From contig OZ007508.1 in NCBI GenBank assembly GCA_963931865.1, positions 5,799,927-5,863,926 of the forward strand: DNA of 64,000 bases, written 5' to 3'. Of the stretch, positions 34,301-46,200 are shown in pieces (positions within the stretch are counted from its first letter, which is position 1; the number at the start of each line of letters is the position of its first letter). The position numbers were made by a program, and so were the translations under genes. The DNA comes from Axinella damicornis (taxonomy: Eukaryota > Porifera > Demospongiae > Axinellida > Axinellidae). Under the pieces are notes generated by a model that did no database searches, was not told where the DNA came from, and saw only the letters and a list, made by a program, of their open reading frames with translations.

Positions 34301-37300
34301 ATCAGGACATCGGGAGTCACTAGCTACAGCAATGGTAACCAGAATAGATTTGCATGTTGACTCACCTTGTTTAAATCACCACACCATTGCTCCACCTTTC
34401 CGCCACAATCCAGAGAACGCACAACGATGCGCAAAGCCATCAGGACATCGGGAGTCACTAGCTACAGCAATGGTAAAGGGAATAGATTTGCATGTGGACT
34501 CACCTTGTTTAAATCTCCACACCGGTTCTCCACCTTCCGTCACAATCCAGAGAGCTCACAACCGAAAGCAAAGCTATCAGGACATCAGGAGACACTAGCT
34601 ACAGCAATCAGTAGTGAAACAGATTTGGCATGCAATATAATAGATTTGGCATGCTCACTCACCTAAAACAATTTTAGTCTCAATGATGCCCTTCCGTCCC
34701 AATCCAGAGAGCGCACAACCGAGAGCAAAGCCATCAGGACATCGGGAGTCACTAGCTACAGCAATGGTAACCAGAATAGATTTGCATGTTGACTCACCTT
34801 GTTTAAATCTCCACACCACTGCTCCACTGTTCCATCCCAATCCAGAGAGCGCACAACGATGCGCAAAGCCATCAGGACATCGGGAGTCACTAGCTACAGC
34901 AATGGTAAAGGGAATAGATTTGCATGTGGACTCACCTTGTTTAAATCTCCACACCGGTTCTCCACCTTTCCGTCACAATTCAGAGTGCGCACAACCGAGA
35001 GCAAAGCCATCAGGACATCGGGAGTCACTAGCTATAGCAATGGTAACAAGAATAGATTTGCATGTTCACTCACCTTGTTTAAATCTCCACACCTTTTCTC
35101 CACCGTTCCATCCCAATCCAGAGAGCGCACAACGATGCGCAAAGCCATCAGGACATCGGGAGTCACTAGCTACAGCAATGGTAAAGGGAATAGATTTGCA
35201 TGTGGACTCACCTTGTTTAAATCTCCACACCGGTTCTCCACCTTCCGTCACAATCCAGAGAGCGCACAACCGAGAGCAAAGCCATCAGGACATCAGGAGT
35301 CACCAGCTACAGCAATGGTAAACGGAATAGATTTGCATGTGGACTCACCTAGATTAAATCTCCAAACTGCTTCTCAACATTTCCGTCCCAATCCAGAGAG
35401 TGGACAACAGAGATCAGCAAAGCCATGAGGACATCAGGAGACACTAGCTACAGCAATCAGAAGTGAAACAGATTTGGCATGCAATATAATAGATTTGGCA
35501 TGCTCACTCACCTAAAACAATTTTAGTCTCCATGATGCCCTTCCGTCCCAATCCAGAGAGCGCACAACCGAGAGCAAAGCCATCAGGACATCGGGAGTCA
35601 CTACCTACAGCAATGGTAACCAGAATAGATTTGCATGTTGACTCACCTTTTAAATCTCCACACCATTTCTCCACCGTTCCATCCCAATCCAGAGAGCGCA
35701 CAACGATGCACAAAGCCATCAGGACATCGGGAGTCACTAGCTACAGCAATGGTAAAGGGAATAGATTTGCATGTGGACTCACCTTGTTTAAATCTCCTCA
35801 CCGGTTCTCCACCTTCCGTCACAATCCAGAGAGCGCACAACCGAGAGCAAAGCCATCAGGACATCAGGAGACACTGGCTACAGCAATCAGTAGTGAAACA
35901 GATTTGGCATGCAATATAATAGATTTGGCATGCTCACTCACCTAAAACAATTTTAGTCTCCATGATGCCCTTCCGTCCCAATCCAGAGAGCGCACAACTG
36001 AGAGCAAAGCCATCAGGACATCGGGAGTCACTAGCTACAGCAATGGTAACCAGAATAGATTTGCATGTTGACTCACCTTGTTTAAATCTCCACACCATTG
36101 CTCCACCATTCCGTCACAATCCAGAAAGCGCACAACTGAGAGCAAAGCCATCAAGACATCGGGAGTCACCAGCTACAGCAATGGTAAACGATATAGATTT
36201 GCATGTGGACTCACCTAGATCAAATCTCCAAACTGTTTCTCCACATTTCCGTCCCATTCCAGAGAGTGCACAACCGAGATCAGCAAAGCCATGAGGACAT
36301 CAGGAGACACTAGCTACAGCAATCAGAAGTGAAACAGATTTGGCATGCAATATAATAGATTTGGCATGCTCACTCACCTAAAACAATTTTAGTCTCCATG
36401 ATGCCCTTCCGTCCCAATCCAGAGAGCGCACAACCGAGAGCAAAGCCATCAGGACATCGGGAGTCACTAGCTACAGCAATGGTAAAGGGAATAGATTTGC
36501 ATGTGGACTCACCTTGTTTAAATCTCCACACCGGTTCTTCACCTTTCCGTCACAATTCAGAGAGCGCACAACAGAGAGCAAAGCCATCAGGACATCTGGT
36601 GTCACTAGCTATAGCAATGGTAACCAGAATAGATTTGCATGTTCACTCACCTTGTTTAAATCTCCACACTATTTCTCCACCGTTCCATCCCAATCCAGAG
36701 AGCGCACAACAATGCGCAAAGCCATCAGGACATCGGGAGTCACTAGCTACAGCAATGGTAAAGGGAATAGATTTGCATGTGGACTCACCTTGTTTAAATC
36801 TCCACACCGGTTCTCCACCTTTCCGTCACAATCCAAAGAGAGCGCACAACCGAGAGCAAAGCCATCAGGACATCAGGAGACACTAGCTACAGCAATCAGT
36901 AGTGAAACAGATTTGGCATGCAATATAATAGATTTGGCATGCTCACTCACCTAAAACAATTTTAGTCTCCATGATGCCCTTCCGTCCCAATCCAGAGAGC
37001 GCACAACTGAGAGCAAAGCCATCAGGACATCAGGAGTCACTAGCTACAGCAATGGTAACCAGAATAGATTTGCATGTTGACTCACCTTGTATAAATCTCC
37101 ACACCATTGCTCCACTGTTCCGTCCCAATCCAGAGAGCGCACAACCGAGAGCAAAGCCATCAGGACATCAGGAGTCACCAGCTACAGCAATGGTAAACGG
37201 AATAGATTTGCATGTGGACTCACCTAGATTAAATCTCCAAACTGCTTCTCCACATTTCCGTCCCAATCCAGAGAGCGAACAACAGAAATCAGCAAAGCCA

Positions 37301-38640
37301 TGAGGACATCAGGAGACACTAGCTACAGCAATCAGAAGTGAAACAGATTTGGCATGCAATATAATAGATTTGGCATGCTCACTCACCTAAAACAATTTTA
37401 GTCTCCATGATGCCCTTCCGTCCCAATCCAGAGAGCGCACAACGATGCACAAAGCCATCAGGACATCGGGAGTCACTAGCTACAGCAATGGTAAAGGGAA
37501 TAGATTTGCACGTGGACTCACCTTGTTTAAATCTCCACACCGGTTCTCCACCTTCCGTCACAATCCAGAGAACGCACAACCGAGAGCAAAGCCATCAGGA
37601 CATCAGGAGACACTAGCTACAGCAATCAGAAGTGAAACAGATTTGGCATGCAATATAATAGATTTGGCATGCTCACTCACCTAAAACAATTTTAGTCTCC
37701 ATGATGCCCTTCCGTCCCAATCCAGAGAGCGCACAACCGTGAGCAAAGCCATCAGGACATCGGGAGTCACTAGCTACAGCAATGGTAACCAGAATAGATT
37801 TGCATGTTGACTCACCTTGTTTAAATCTCCACACCATTGCTCCACCTTTCCGTCACAATCCAGAGAGCGCATAACCGAGAGCAAAGCCATCAGGACATCG
37901 GGAGTCACCAGCTACAGCAATGGTAAACGGAATAGATTTGCATGTGGACTCACCTAGATTAAATCTCCAAACTGTTTCTCCACATTTCCGTCCCAATCCA
38001 GAGAGTGCACAACCGAGATCAGCAAAGCCATGAGGACATCAGGAGACACTAGCTACAGCAATCAGTAGTGAAACAGATTTGGTATGCAATATAATAGATT
38101 TGGCATGCTTACTCACCTAAAACAATTTTAGTCTCCATGATGCCCTTCCGTCCCAATCCAGAGAGTGCACAACCGAGAGCAAAGCCATCAGGACATCGGG
38201 AGTCACTAGCTACAGCAATGGTAACCAGAATAGATTTGCATGTGGACTCACCTAGATTAAATTGCCACACCGTTTCTCCACCTTTCGGTCCCAATTCAGT
38301 GAGCGCACAAACGACAGCAAAGCCATCGGGACATCGGGAGTCACTGCTAGCTACACAATGGTAAACGGAATAGATTTGCATGTAGACTCACCTTATTTAA
38401 GTCTCCACACCATTTCTCCACCTAGCTTTCTATCCCAATTTAGAGAGCGTACAACCGAGAGCAAAGCCATTAGGACATCGGGAGACCGGGTAACACTAGC
38501 TATAGTACTGAGAAGTTTGAATGTTCACTCACCTAGCTAGATGAAATCTCCACGCTGTTTCTCCGTCCTTCCGTCTCAATGCAGAGAGCGCACAACCGGG
38601 AACAAAGCCAGCAGGACATCGGGAGACACTTGCTAGAGTT
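31319..38640 (-). repeat. Tandem array of about fifty 138-bp exon/intron-like units
   Basis: About 51 units, mostly 138 bp, marked by a shared ccaatccagagagcgcacaa block. On the minus strand, a typical unit is 96 nt ending AG|GTGAGT, then 42 nt ending CCATTGCTGTAG, so each looks like a mini-exon plus mini-intron; for example exon 34091-34186 and intron 34049-34090. A second intron type is 64 nt (35878-35941). Exon lengths are 93, 96 or 99 nt, all multiples of three, plus a frameshifted 95-nt subset. The conserved frame reads like VTPDVLMAL..VVRSLDWDG then VEKWCGDLNK. Some exon types carry TAG as their last codon. Central units are nearly identical; the edge units (31319-32600) are diverged. 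Plus-strand ORFs of up to 239 codons exist only because the period is divisible by three. Confidence 0.85.
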
Positions 38641-39110
38641 TGAGAATAGGAAAACTGATGAAGCCGAAGCAGTTCATCAATTGAATTTTAAAATTCCCGC
38701 CAAAATTACAGCCTCCAAAATAATTGACCAATCAGAATGTAGCACGCTTAACGCTCCGCGGGCTTGTGCGGGAAATCTGTAGTCAAGCTATCTCTCCTTC
38801 CTTGACTGCTGCTGTGCATGAAAGCAACGGCACCAGGAAGTCCGACGACGCAGCCCAGCGATCTTCCACTCACTTTCAACGGAAGCGCGAGCTATCCCAG
38901 GTGCATGAAGTATGTAGGGAACTACGGTACTGCTGTAATCAATGCACTGAAGCAGCTCAGCATATGCACAGTTGTCAACTAACAAAAGGAAATTCAAGAC
39001 AGTAACTGTCTTACCTGGTCTGTGTATTCCTATAGGTATGAGTTTGGTATGCAGAGCATAATAATTAATTTTGCGTGAACCACAGTCATGCATAGCTGCT
39101 GTTATCGACT

Positions 39111-39310
39111 NNNNNNNNNNNNNNNNNNNNNNNNNNNNNNNNNNNNNNNNNNNNNNNNNNNNNNNNNNNNNNNNNNNNNNNNNNNNNNNNNNNNNNNNNN
39201 NNNNNNNNNNNNNNNNNNNNNNNNNNNNNNNNNNNNNNNNNNNNNNNNNNNNNNNNNNNNNNNNNNNNNNNNNNNNNNNNNNNNNNNNNNNNNNNNNNNN
39301 NNNNNNNNNN
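39111..39310. other. Assembly gap of 200 N
   Basis: Exactly 200 undetermined bases, a conventional scaffold-gap size, so the true length here is unknown. ORFs crossing it are artefacts. Confidence 1.
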
Positions 39311-39474
39311 CAAAGACAGAAAGCCACACCCACCTTAATTGACTGGAATATGAATATTATTAATGTAGTTTTTTACTAGAACAACCCACACAGGTTAACT
39401 TGCAATGCATCAGGACAAACTAAGGACAGAGTTCATTCTGAAGACCTAGCTTGAGACTACACGTGCATGCATGC

Positions 39475-39562
39475 TAGTCTCGGCCCCAACCCCAGCACGG
39501 ATTGCTTACAGAAGTGATCCATACATGTACTGGGGTTGGTTTGGGTTATGGGACTGAGATTA
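39475..39562. mobile_element. Foldback element, TAGTCTCGG variant
   Basis: tagtctcggccccaacccca is mirrored by tggggttggtttgggttatgggactgagatta. It is related in its ends to the element at 12846 and to tagtctcggtcccagaccca at 58324. Confidence 0.65.
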
Positions 39563-40048
39563 CATGCATGCTAGACAAGGATGATTTACACAGTAATGGA
39601 ACTGCATGGACACATTCAGTTAACATTACTTCAGTAGGGAACCTCTTTCCTGCAGGTTGAAACGATACAGAAAAACCTCCAATAGTGGACGGCCTCTGAT
39701 GAGCAACAGGAACACAATAATAGACCTCCCTGCGGACGTTTTCAAGGTCCCAAAATAATACGACTGTCCTCTATTGAGAAGCTGTTTATTTCCTGTGACA
39801 CCTATAGAAATAACTAACTTTAATCATTTATAATAAACACAATCAAACTTGAAATGTGTACCAGGTTGAACTCAGGAACATACACTATCAACCAAGATTG
39901 GAATACAGGGCTATAATATCAGTCCGTGGTAGCCTCATGGATAATGCAGCCATCAAAATCATTCACTGTCACAAGTTTCAGATCTGTTGCAGTGACTGTC
40001 CACAACTTTCAAGGGGGTGGATTCCAGTACAGTAGTAATAGCTTCATA

Positions 40049-40254
40049 TTAAGGGTGAAATATTCGTGAGGTGTCCACAATACACTTGATGTACGTCACA
40101 TCATCCTTCACGTAGCTGTTATCATCCAGAGTGGAGAGTTTGGTGAACTGAGGACACCCACTGGCCACATTCATGTCTGAACGTGGTCTCTGGAAGGAGC
40201 TGCTCTCTGGAGTAGGTTTGAATGTCTGGACAATGTGCTTGCGGTGGTCCTGGT
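40049..40254 (-). CDS. TRAF: TRAF exon 8 (end of MATH domain)
   Basis: Encodes DQDHRKHIVQTFKP, SSSFQRPRSDMNVASGCP and DDVTYIKCIVD, then TAA at 40051-40049. The acceptor is directly preceded by a long pyrimidine repeat. Confidence 0.95.
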
Positions 40255-43200
40255 CTGGTGTAGAGGGAGGGAGGGAGGGAGGGAGGGAGGGAGGGAGGGA
40301 GGGAGGGAGGGAGGGAGGGAGGGAGGGAGGGAGGGAGGGAGGGAGGGAGGGAGGGAGGGAGGGAGGGAGGGAGGGAGGGAGGGAGGGAGGGAGGGAGGGA
40401 GGGAGGGAGGGAGGGAGGGAGGGAGGGAGGGAGGGAGGGAGGGAGGGAGGGAGGGAGGGAGGGAGGGAGGGAGGGAGGGAGGGAGGGAGGGAGGGAGGGA
40501 GGGAGGGAGGGAGGGAGGGAGGGAGGGAGGGAGGGAGGGAGGGAGGGAGGGATCGATCAATTGCAGGTAGCGGTCAATTTGGCCAAATTGCAAAGCAAGC
40601 AAAGACTGCCACTCTCCTTACCGACTAGGATCATTGACACTTTATTGTCGAAGGGCCACTTTAGCAGTGCATCATACTCTCCCTTCATGACCACAAAGAA
40701 GAGAGAGAGGTGGGTCTTATAGCCTGAGCCATCTCCATTCAGGTAGGCCCTTATACACATCTTGTAGCCATTCCTGAATGAAGGGAGAGGACATCAGTAC
40801 ATCAGTAACGGGAACATAGCAGCTACTCAATTGTAAGCTGCTATCAGGAGGTAGACAATAAGCGTACAGTTGGCATCAATAAAAGTTTGCGTTTCATATT
40901 CGGAGAATTGTTGTCCTATGGTTACAAGTAAGCTACAGACAAGGGACAAACACCAGCGTTTAATTAAGGCTTTTGCTTGGTGGGCAGGAATTCGGCAAAG
41001 TTTTACTACGCTTGTAATCATAAAAACAGTGCACACAAACCAATGTAGCAATAATTTCACACCGTTTTCTGAACAGTTTGATACCGTAGAACAATCGTTA
41101 TACAATAATGGAATGTAAACTTTTGTTGCTGCCTGTTATCATAAGCCCTATCTAGCCTTGTTCCCAGGCCATAACGAGAAACTTCCTGGTAATTTTTGTG
41201 AGTTCAAACTGTTATTCCATTGCCAGAAAGTTGGCAGTACCAGTCAAATTTCAGATCATCACATGACAATTGGCAAAGCCACTACATCATGCGATGAACG
41301 CTGCAGTCATGTCTAATTCTACCACAATTGTGCAGTTATATACACTTGATCATGCTACCAAAGGCATTCAGCATGATGGATATGTTTGAACAACTTCTGC
41401 TGAACTTTGGCTGTACAACCTATGGCAATCAGTTGCTTCCACCATTACAAAATTCTGCTGGAATATTACATGTATATCACAACCATCATGTAATCCGAGT
41501 CATGCACTGCTTCAATGAACTAGCTGTGACGTACAGGCTTGTACTGTGATATGTATCTACGGGCTAGCAATCACATGTTCACATCAAGAGTGTATAATAA
41601 CAAGAAGAGAGTATCGAACTCACTATATGCTAACGTTGAATGCATGCGGAAAGTAACGTGACATCCAGTATGGTGCACGTGATCCACATGGACTCGTCAA
41701 CTATTGTACTTTTACTTGCTGCACGCACGCCTTGATCGTCGAGTCAAAGAGGCTAGCTAGCTATGGTACGGTAGCCATGGCGTCTATGTCAGGTAAGATT
41801 GTGTTTTTAACATTAGCACTATACCGGACGTTACTTTCCGCATACATTCAACGTTAGCCTATAGCGAGTTCGATACTCTCTGACTTCTTATCATACACTC
41901 TTGCCAGCACCTATATTGTTTATGTATCCAGGATCACTGACCTAGCTATCACATGTTGACACTCTCTGTATCACATGTTCCACATACCCTTATGTTAGCC
42001 TCGTTCCCAGGCTGTTCCCACCGCCAGTATTTCATCGCTTCCAGTATGAAATACGGCAGGGGAAGGCCTGGGAGATCTGGTCACGTGCGATGCCATCAAG
42101 CAGACACATGGTAGACACACGGAGGGTGGTGCCCAACGAAGAATCTCGACATCCTGTGTTGTACTGTCCGTCCAATGGTTGGATATCAGAGCGTTCGCAA
42201 GGCAGATGATCAATACCGTTTGTTGTTCACAACGCCGGGGACGGATCAACGTGAAACAGGTGTTCTAATGGTTGGGCACCGCCCCCCGTGTGTCTACCAT
42301 CTGCTACCTGACGTGATCGCACGTGACCAGATCTCCCAGGCCTTCCCCCGCTGTGTTTCATACTGGAAGTGATGAAATACTGGTGGTGGGAACGGCCTAG
42401 GAATGAGGCTACCCTTAACTCTTTAGAGGCCAAATACTTTCTCTAGGTCATTTTCAGTGTATAGAACACTTAAACATACCCTAATTTCTGTTCCCTGGCA
42501 TTGCTGGGCTCGAAACTGCTCACACAGGTAATTTCAGCTATACTGACCATATACGTGACTTAACCACACCCACCAATTAACGGGCTTGCAATCAAGCCTC
42601 CCGAGAAATGCCAACCTGCCGTAGCTGAAAAACGGGGGATGTATGCTGGAAATGGAGGCCCTACAAGGCAAGACAGCTACTTTCTAAGTCCATTTATGCC
42701 AAAAACGGCGGAAATGGCCCTCCCAGTGCCGACCAAGACCTTTCTATCGCGGAGCCCAGACACGGCCATGCTGTTTGCACCCTTCGGGTGCACCCACCCA
42801 CCTCCCCCTGCCCCGCCCTCTCTGCTGGCGCAGAGCCTATCTCCCAAGGACATTGCCGGATGTGACATCATGAAGCTGAAAGCCTCATGGCGCCAAAAGG
42901 CGCCATTGGCTGGGAAAGTGTTAAGTAAACCTGCAGGATGATGCTGCATATTAATTTTCAGACTGCTAGGGATACCAATTTTCAGTACGTGGAGAGTTGC
43001 TATAATTGATAGTTGTTAACCTCGCCCCGCCCATGCAGGGGCGAGGTTCTAGTACTCATCATGCATGTCTGTCTGTCTGTCTATCTGTAACCGTTCCAGC
43101 AGGTGCTGCGGGTACTTGACGAGCGAGACTAAGGTATCAAAAGAAAACGCTTGACATAAGGAACAGAGTAAACATAGGAATGTTTAGATCAAGAGTTATG

Positions 43201-46200
43201 ACAGCTTTTAGCTCACCGCAAATACTTTACTGATCAACATCAGCGGGTCACTAGCACTGCTACTAGACTACTGGTATGTGAAGCGTGGCATCTAGTGACA
43301 CTAATTTCCACAAACCAAGCGGCACAAACTGAGCTAGCTAATCGTACGTGTATTGCATACTGATGGCACGTGATAGTGTCTCTGTCATGACGTGGCTGTT
43401 TGGACGTGCTCGCTCAGAGTTGGAGTGTTCGAATTCGTGAGCTTACTACTAGCATAATATTATTTCATGCACAATGCCTTTCACTAGGCTTTGTCCGCAG
43501 TGCTCTGTGTCTGTTTCCAATCAGCCTCCTAAGCAAGCCCATACAGCTATGACATTACCACAGCCTTTGACGCACTCAAACCAGCAGCTACGGAGTAGTA
43601 CCCTGTCATGGGGATTGTGCTATTGACTACCAGCTAGACTCCATTGGCATACTGATGCCATTACAGTGAGTTCCTACCTGAGCCTGTGGCATGTGACAAT
43701 GCCTGTAATGCTGATTCAAAGGTCCCTATTATAGTGAGGATGCTTTGCAAAGCCATAGTAACACCTTCATAATCGATAGAATCACGTGCCATCTCGGGCT
43801 CAAGGTACACAACATTTGCACACAGTGCGGGTGAGGTTTGTACTTCAGTGCTTTCTATTAGTTGAGTAAGACGTTGAACTGAGTGACTGCAACAACAGTT
43901 CCGTGACATGTTACATCCGTAGACAGTTTGAACTTGCAGAAGTTCGCAGGCCATTTCTCATAGGTCCCGGGAACAAGGATAAGCCCTATACCTACGTCCT
44001 TCCCCACCCACCCAATAATGGAAATAACTATGCCCTGGTATCTTCATTGCACGTGGAAATGTCAAAATTATTTGATTACCATGAGGTCAAACGATTCTTG
44101 ATCTCTCACGCGCATAGATGCTTGCTTTGCTTGGGGCAAGGCATTGCAACAACGATTAAAAACAGGCAAGTGATCAAAACTTCTGAAGCACAAGGTACGC
44201 CAAAGGAATGTGTGAGGTGTGTAGAACTGAGCTGTGTAGAAATAAGCTTTGTATTGAGCTTACTGTGACTTGCTGTCCAATGAAGCCGTCTCTGAGGTTA
44301 AAACAGTGATGGGACTGCCTTCTACTGTTCTACGCGAAGGTCAGAGATTGCAAAAAAGCCGCAGTATTGGAATGACAGATGAGTGTGTTTCTTGCAATTT
44401 TTAGGTAAGGGTGTGTGGTCTACTAACTTGAAAGAAGCTGCACTAGATAATTACCAGAAGGCAAATATTTCGAGTTCAATCATTGCACGTTTACACGATT
44501 GCACATGAGACGGCAGATCAAGACGTACAGTTAATAAGCTCATAACTAAGATGATTCTGCATGCACCTACATATACATAGGTGCACCGCGTGCAATGAGT
44601 TAACTATCACGGGAACAACGTCTGGGATAGTTACAGAGACAGTACTTGTGCCGGGCAAACTGGTGCTCAATGGGTACATGGGTACCTTATCACCTATAGC
44701 AGCTGATGAACTCACAATGAAAGCAGCATCAATTAATCTTCTGAGTTCTAGGACATCCATGCACAACTGAGTATAAGCTCTCTACCCGAGGATGGGAATT
44801 CGCTGTTTTTTTGCACTACAACACATATCTCACCTCCCAGTGTAGAAGGGTGGACTGTAAATGCTGGTGATCCTCTCCTCGATGGCATCTCTCTTCCTCC
44901 GAGCCACCTCTGGGATCCTCCACAGGAAGGATCCATTGTGGGTACTGGCCAGTGATGCTTGGAGCTGCATCTCCAACTCTTGGGTGTGGCACTTCAGAGC
45001 TGTCGTCTGCTTTGCAAGCTCCTCAAACCTCTTCTCTAGTTGTCCCACTCTCCCTTCAAACCTTCCTTCCCCGTAGCTAGCAGATCCATGTGATGATGCT
45101 GCACGGTTGTCTCTGAAAGTGTGCTTCGGACCGAATGCCTTGCTTCCAAGTGGTCTCAAGCTGTCCACAGTGTGCATCAGGTCAGAAATCTGTTGGCTTT
45201 GTTGCTGAATAATTATATTTTTCTCTTCTGATGACTTCTCCAATGCCTCCAGACGACTGCGGATGTTCTTATCAACTACTGTCCCTCGACTGCCATTCTG
45301 CTGCATATGAAGCTGCCCCTCAAGAGTTACTAGCTGTCGAGAATGTCCTTCAGAAAAGCTTTGCAGCTTTTTCTGGGTGAGTTGAAACTCCAGGATTGTG
45401 TCACTTCCTTCAGCTATGTCTTCTTCTGCTTGTTTCAGAGCTCTCTTCATGACCTCGATATCACGGTTGGCTTCCCTCTGTTGGAGTGCAAGTCTCTGAA
45501 AGTGTTCAAAAACGTCCCTCGGATCTTCCAAATGGAGGGAATTTTGTGTGTGATGTATCGCACAGTTGATGTCATCTGACGTCGCTTTATCATTCAAGGA
45601 AGTGGGTGGTGAGGAGATAGCTTGCTTAGTATCACGATCCACCTGTAGGATGATGGAAGGTAGTGATTAAGCGATCAACAGCAATTTCACCGATGATCGT
45701 GGTTGCAAAACACTATGGGCGATAAAAGTAAGTGGCTACACCTTGCTTATGGTACGGATGGGATGATGTGGGATGTCCCAGGTCGTCCCTAGTGGGACAC
45801 TGAGATGGCATGGGATGCTGGGACCAAGGGTTCAATATAGCAAGGGTGTAGACAAGGGGGGGGGGCTAGGGGGGCTAAAGCCCCCCCACTTTTTGAGATT
45901 CCCCTCTCTAATAATAAACCACCAGTTTTCTATGCATGAATTTTATTTGAAATTTCCAAATATTAACATACGACTTTGGTTACGAGATACAAACTCATTG
46001 CTATTCTGTTCATCTCAAGACCCTCTGTTTTGTCCTTGTGCATGCACATGCAGAATCATGCACCAGTTAAGGTTACGGGCTCGTCGCGCGGTGGGCGTGG
46101 CCAAGACAATTTGTTCAACCCCCTTTTTCTCGCACAGAAAGTAAGCTAGCGAAATCAAACTTACTTGACACAAAGCAGGGAGGGTAGTCAACATGCAGAC

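Larger units (their letters stand above)
38641..40048. other. Spacer between TRAF 3' end and the array, with gap
   Basis: It contains a GC-richer stretch with CpGs (38745-38905), the N gap, a foldback (39475-39562) and a decayed pogo-like end (about 39672-39790). No gene is assigned. Confidence 0.5.
40774..44833 (-). other. TRAF intron 6
   Basis: 4.1 kb packed with mobile elements: inverted-repeat element 41587-41901, foldback 41996-42411 and TTAA MITE 42415-42924 back to back. A 121-codon plus-strand ORF at 43903-44268 is unmatched. Confidence 0.7.

Noticed and set aside
32643..36954. Plus-strand ORFs up to 239 codons in the satellite
   Set aside because: The 138-bp period is divisible by three, so frames stay open by periodicity. 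The splice-like signals and the terminal exon favour the minus strand.
31319..38640. CRISPR-like array
   Set aside because: The whole unit repeats without distinct spacers, the units are far longer than CRISPR repeats, and the surrounding genes are eukaryotic.
38788..39379. ORFs spanning the N run
   Set aside because: They are open only because undetermined bases cannot give stops.
40171..40628. ORFs of 111-151 codons on both strands
   Set aside because: Translation of the (GGGA)n repeat inside TRAF intron 7.
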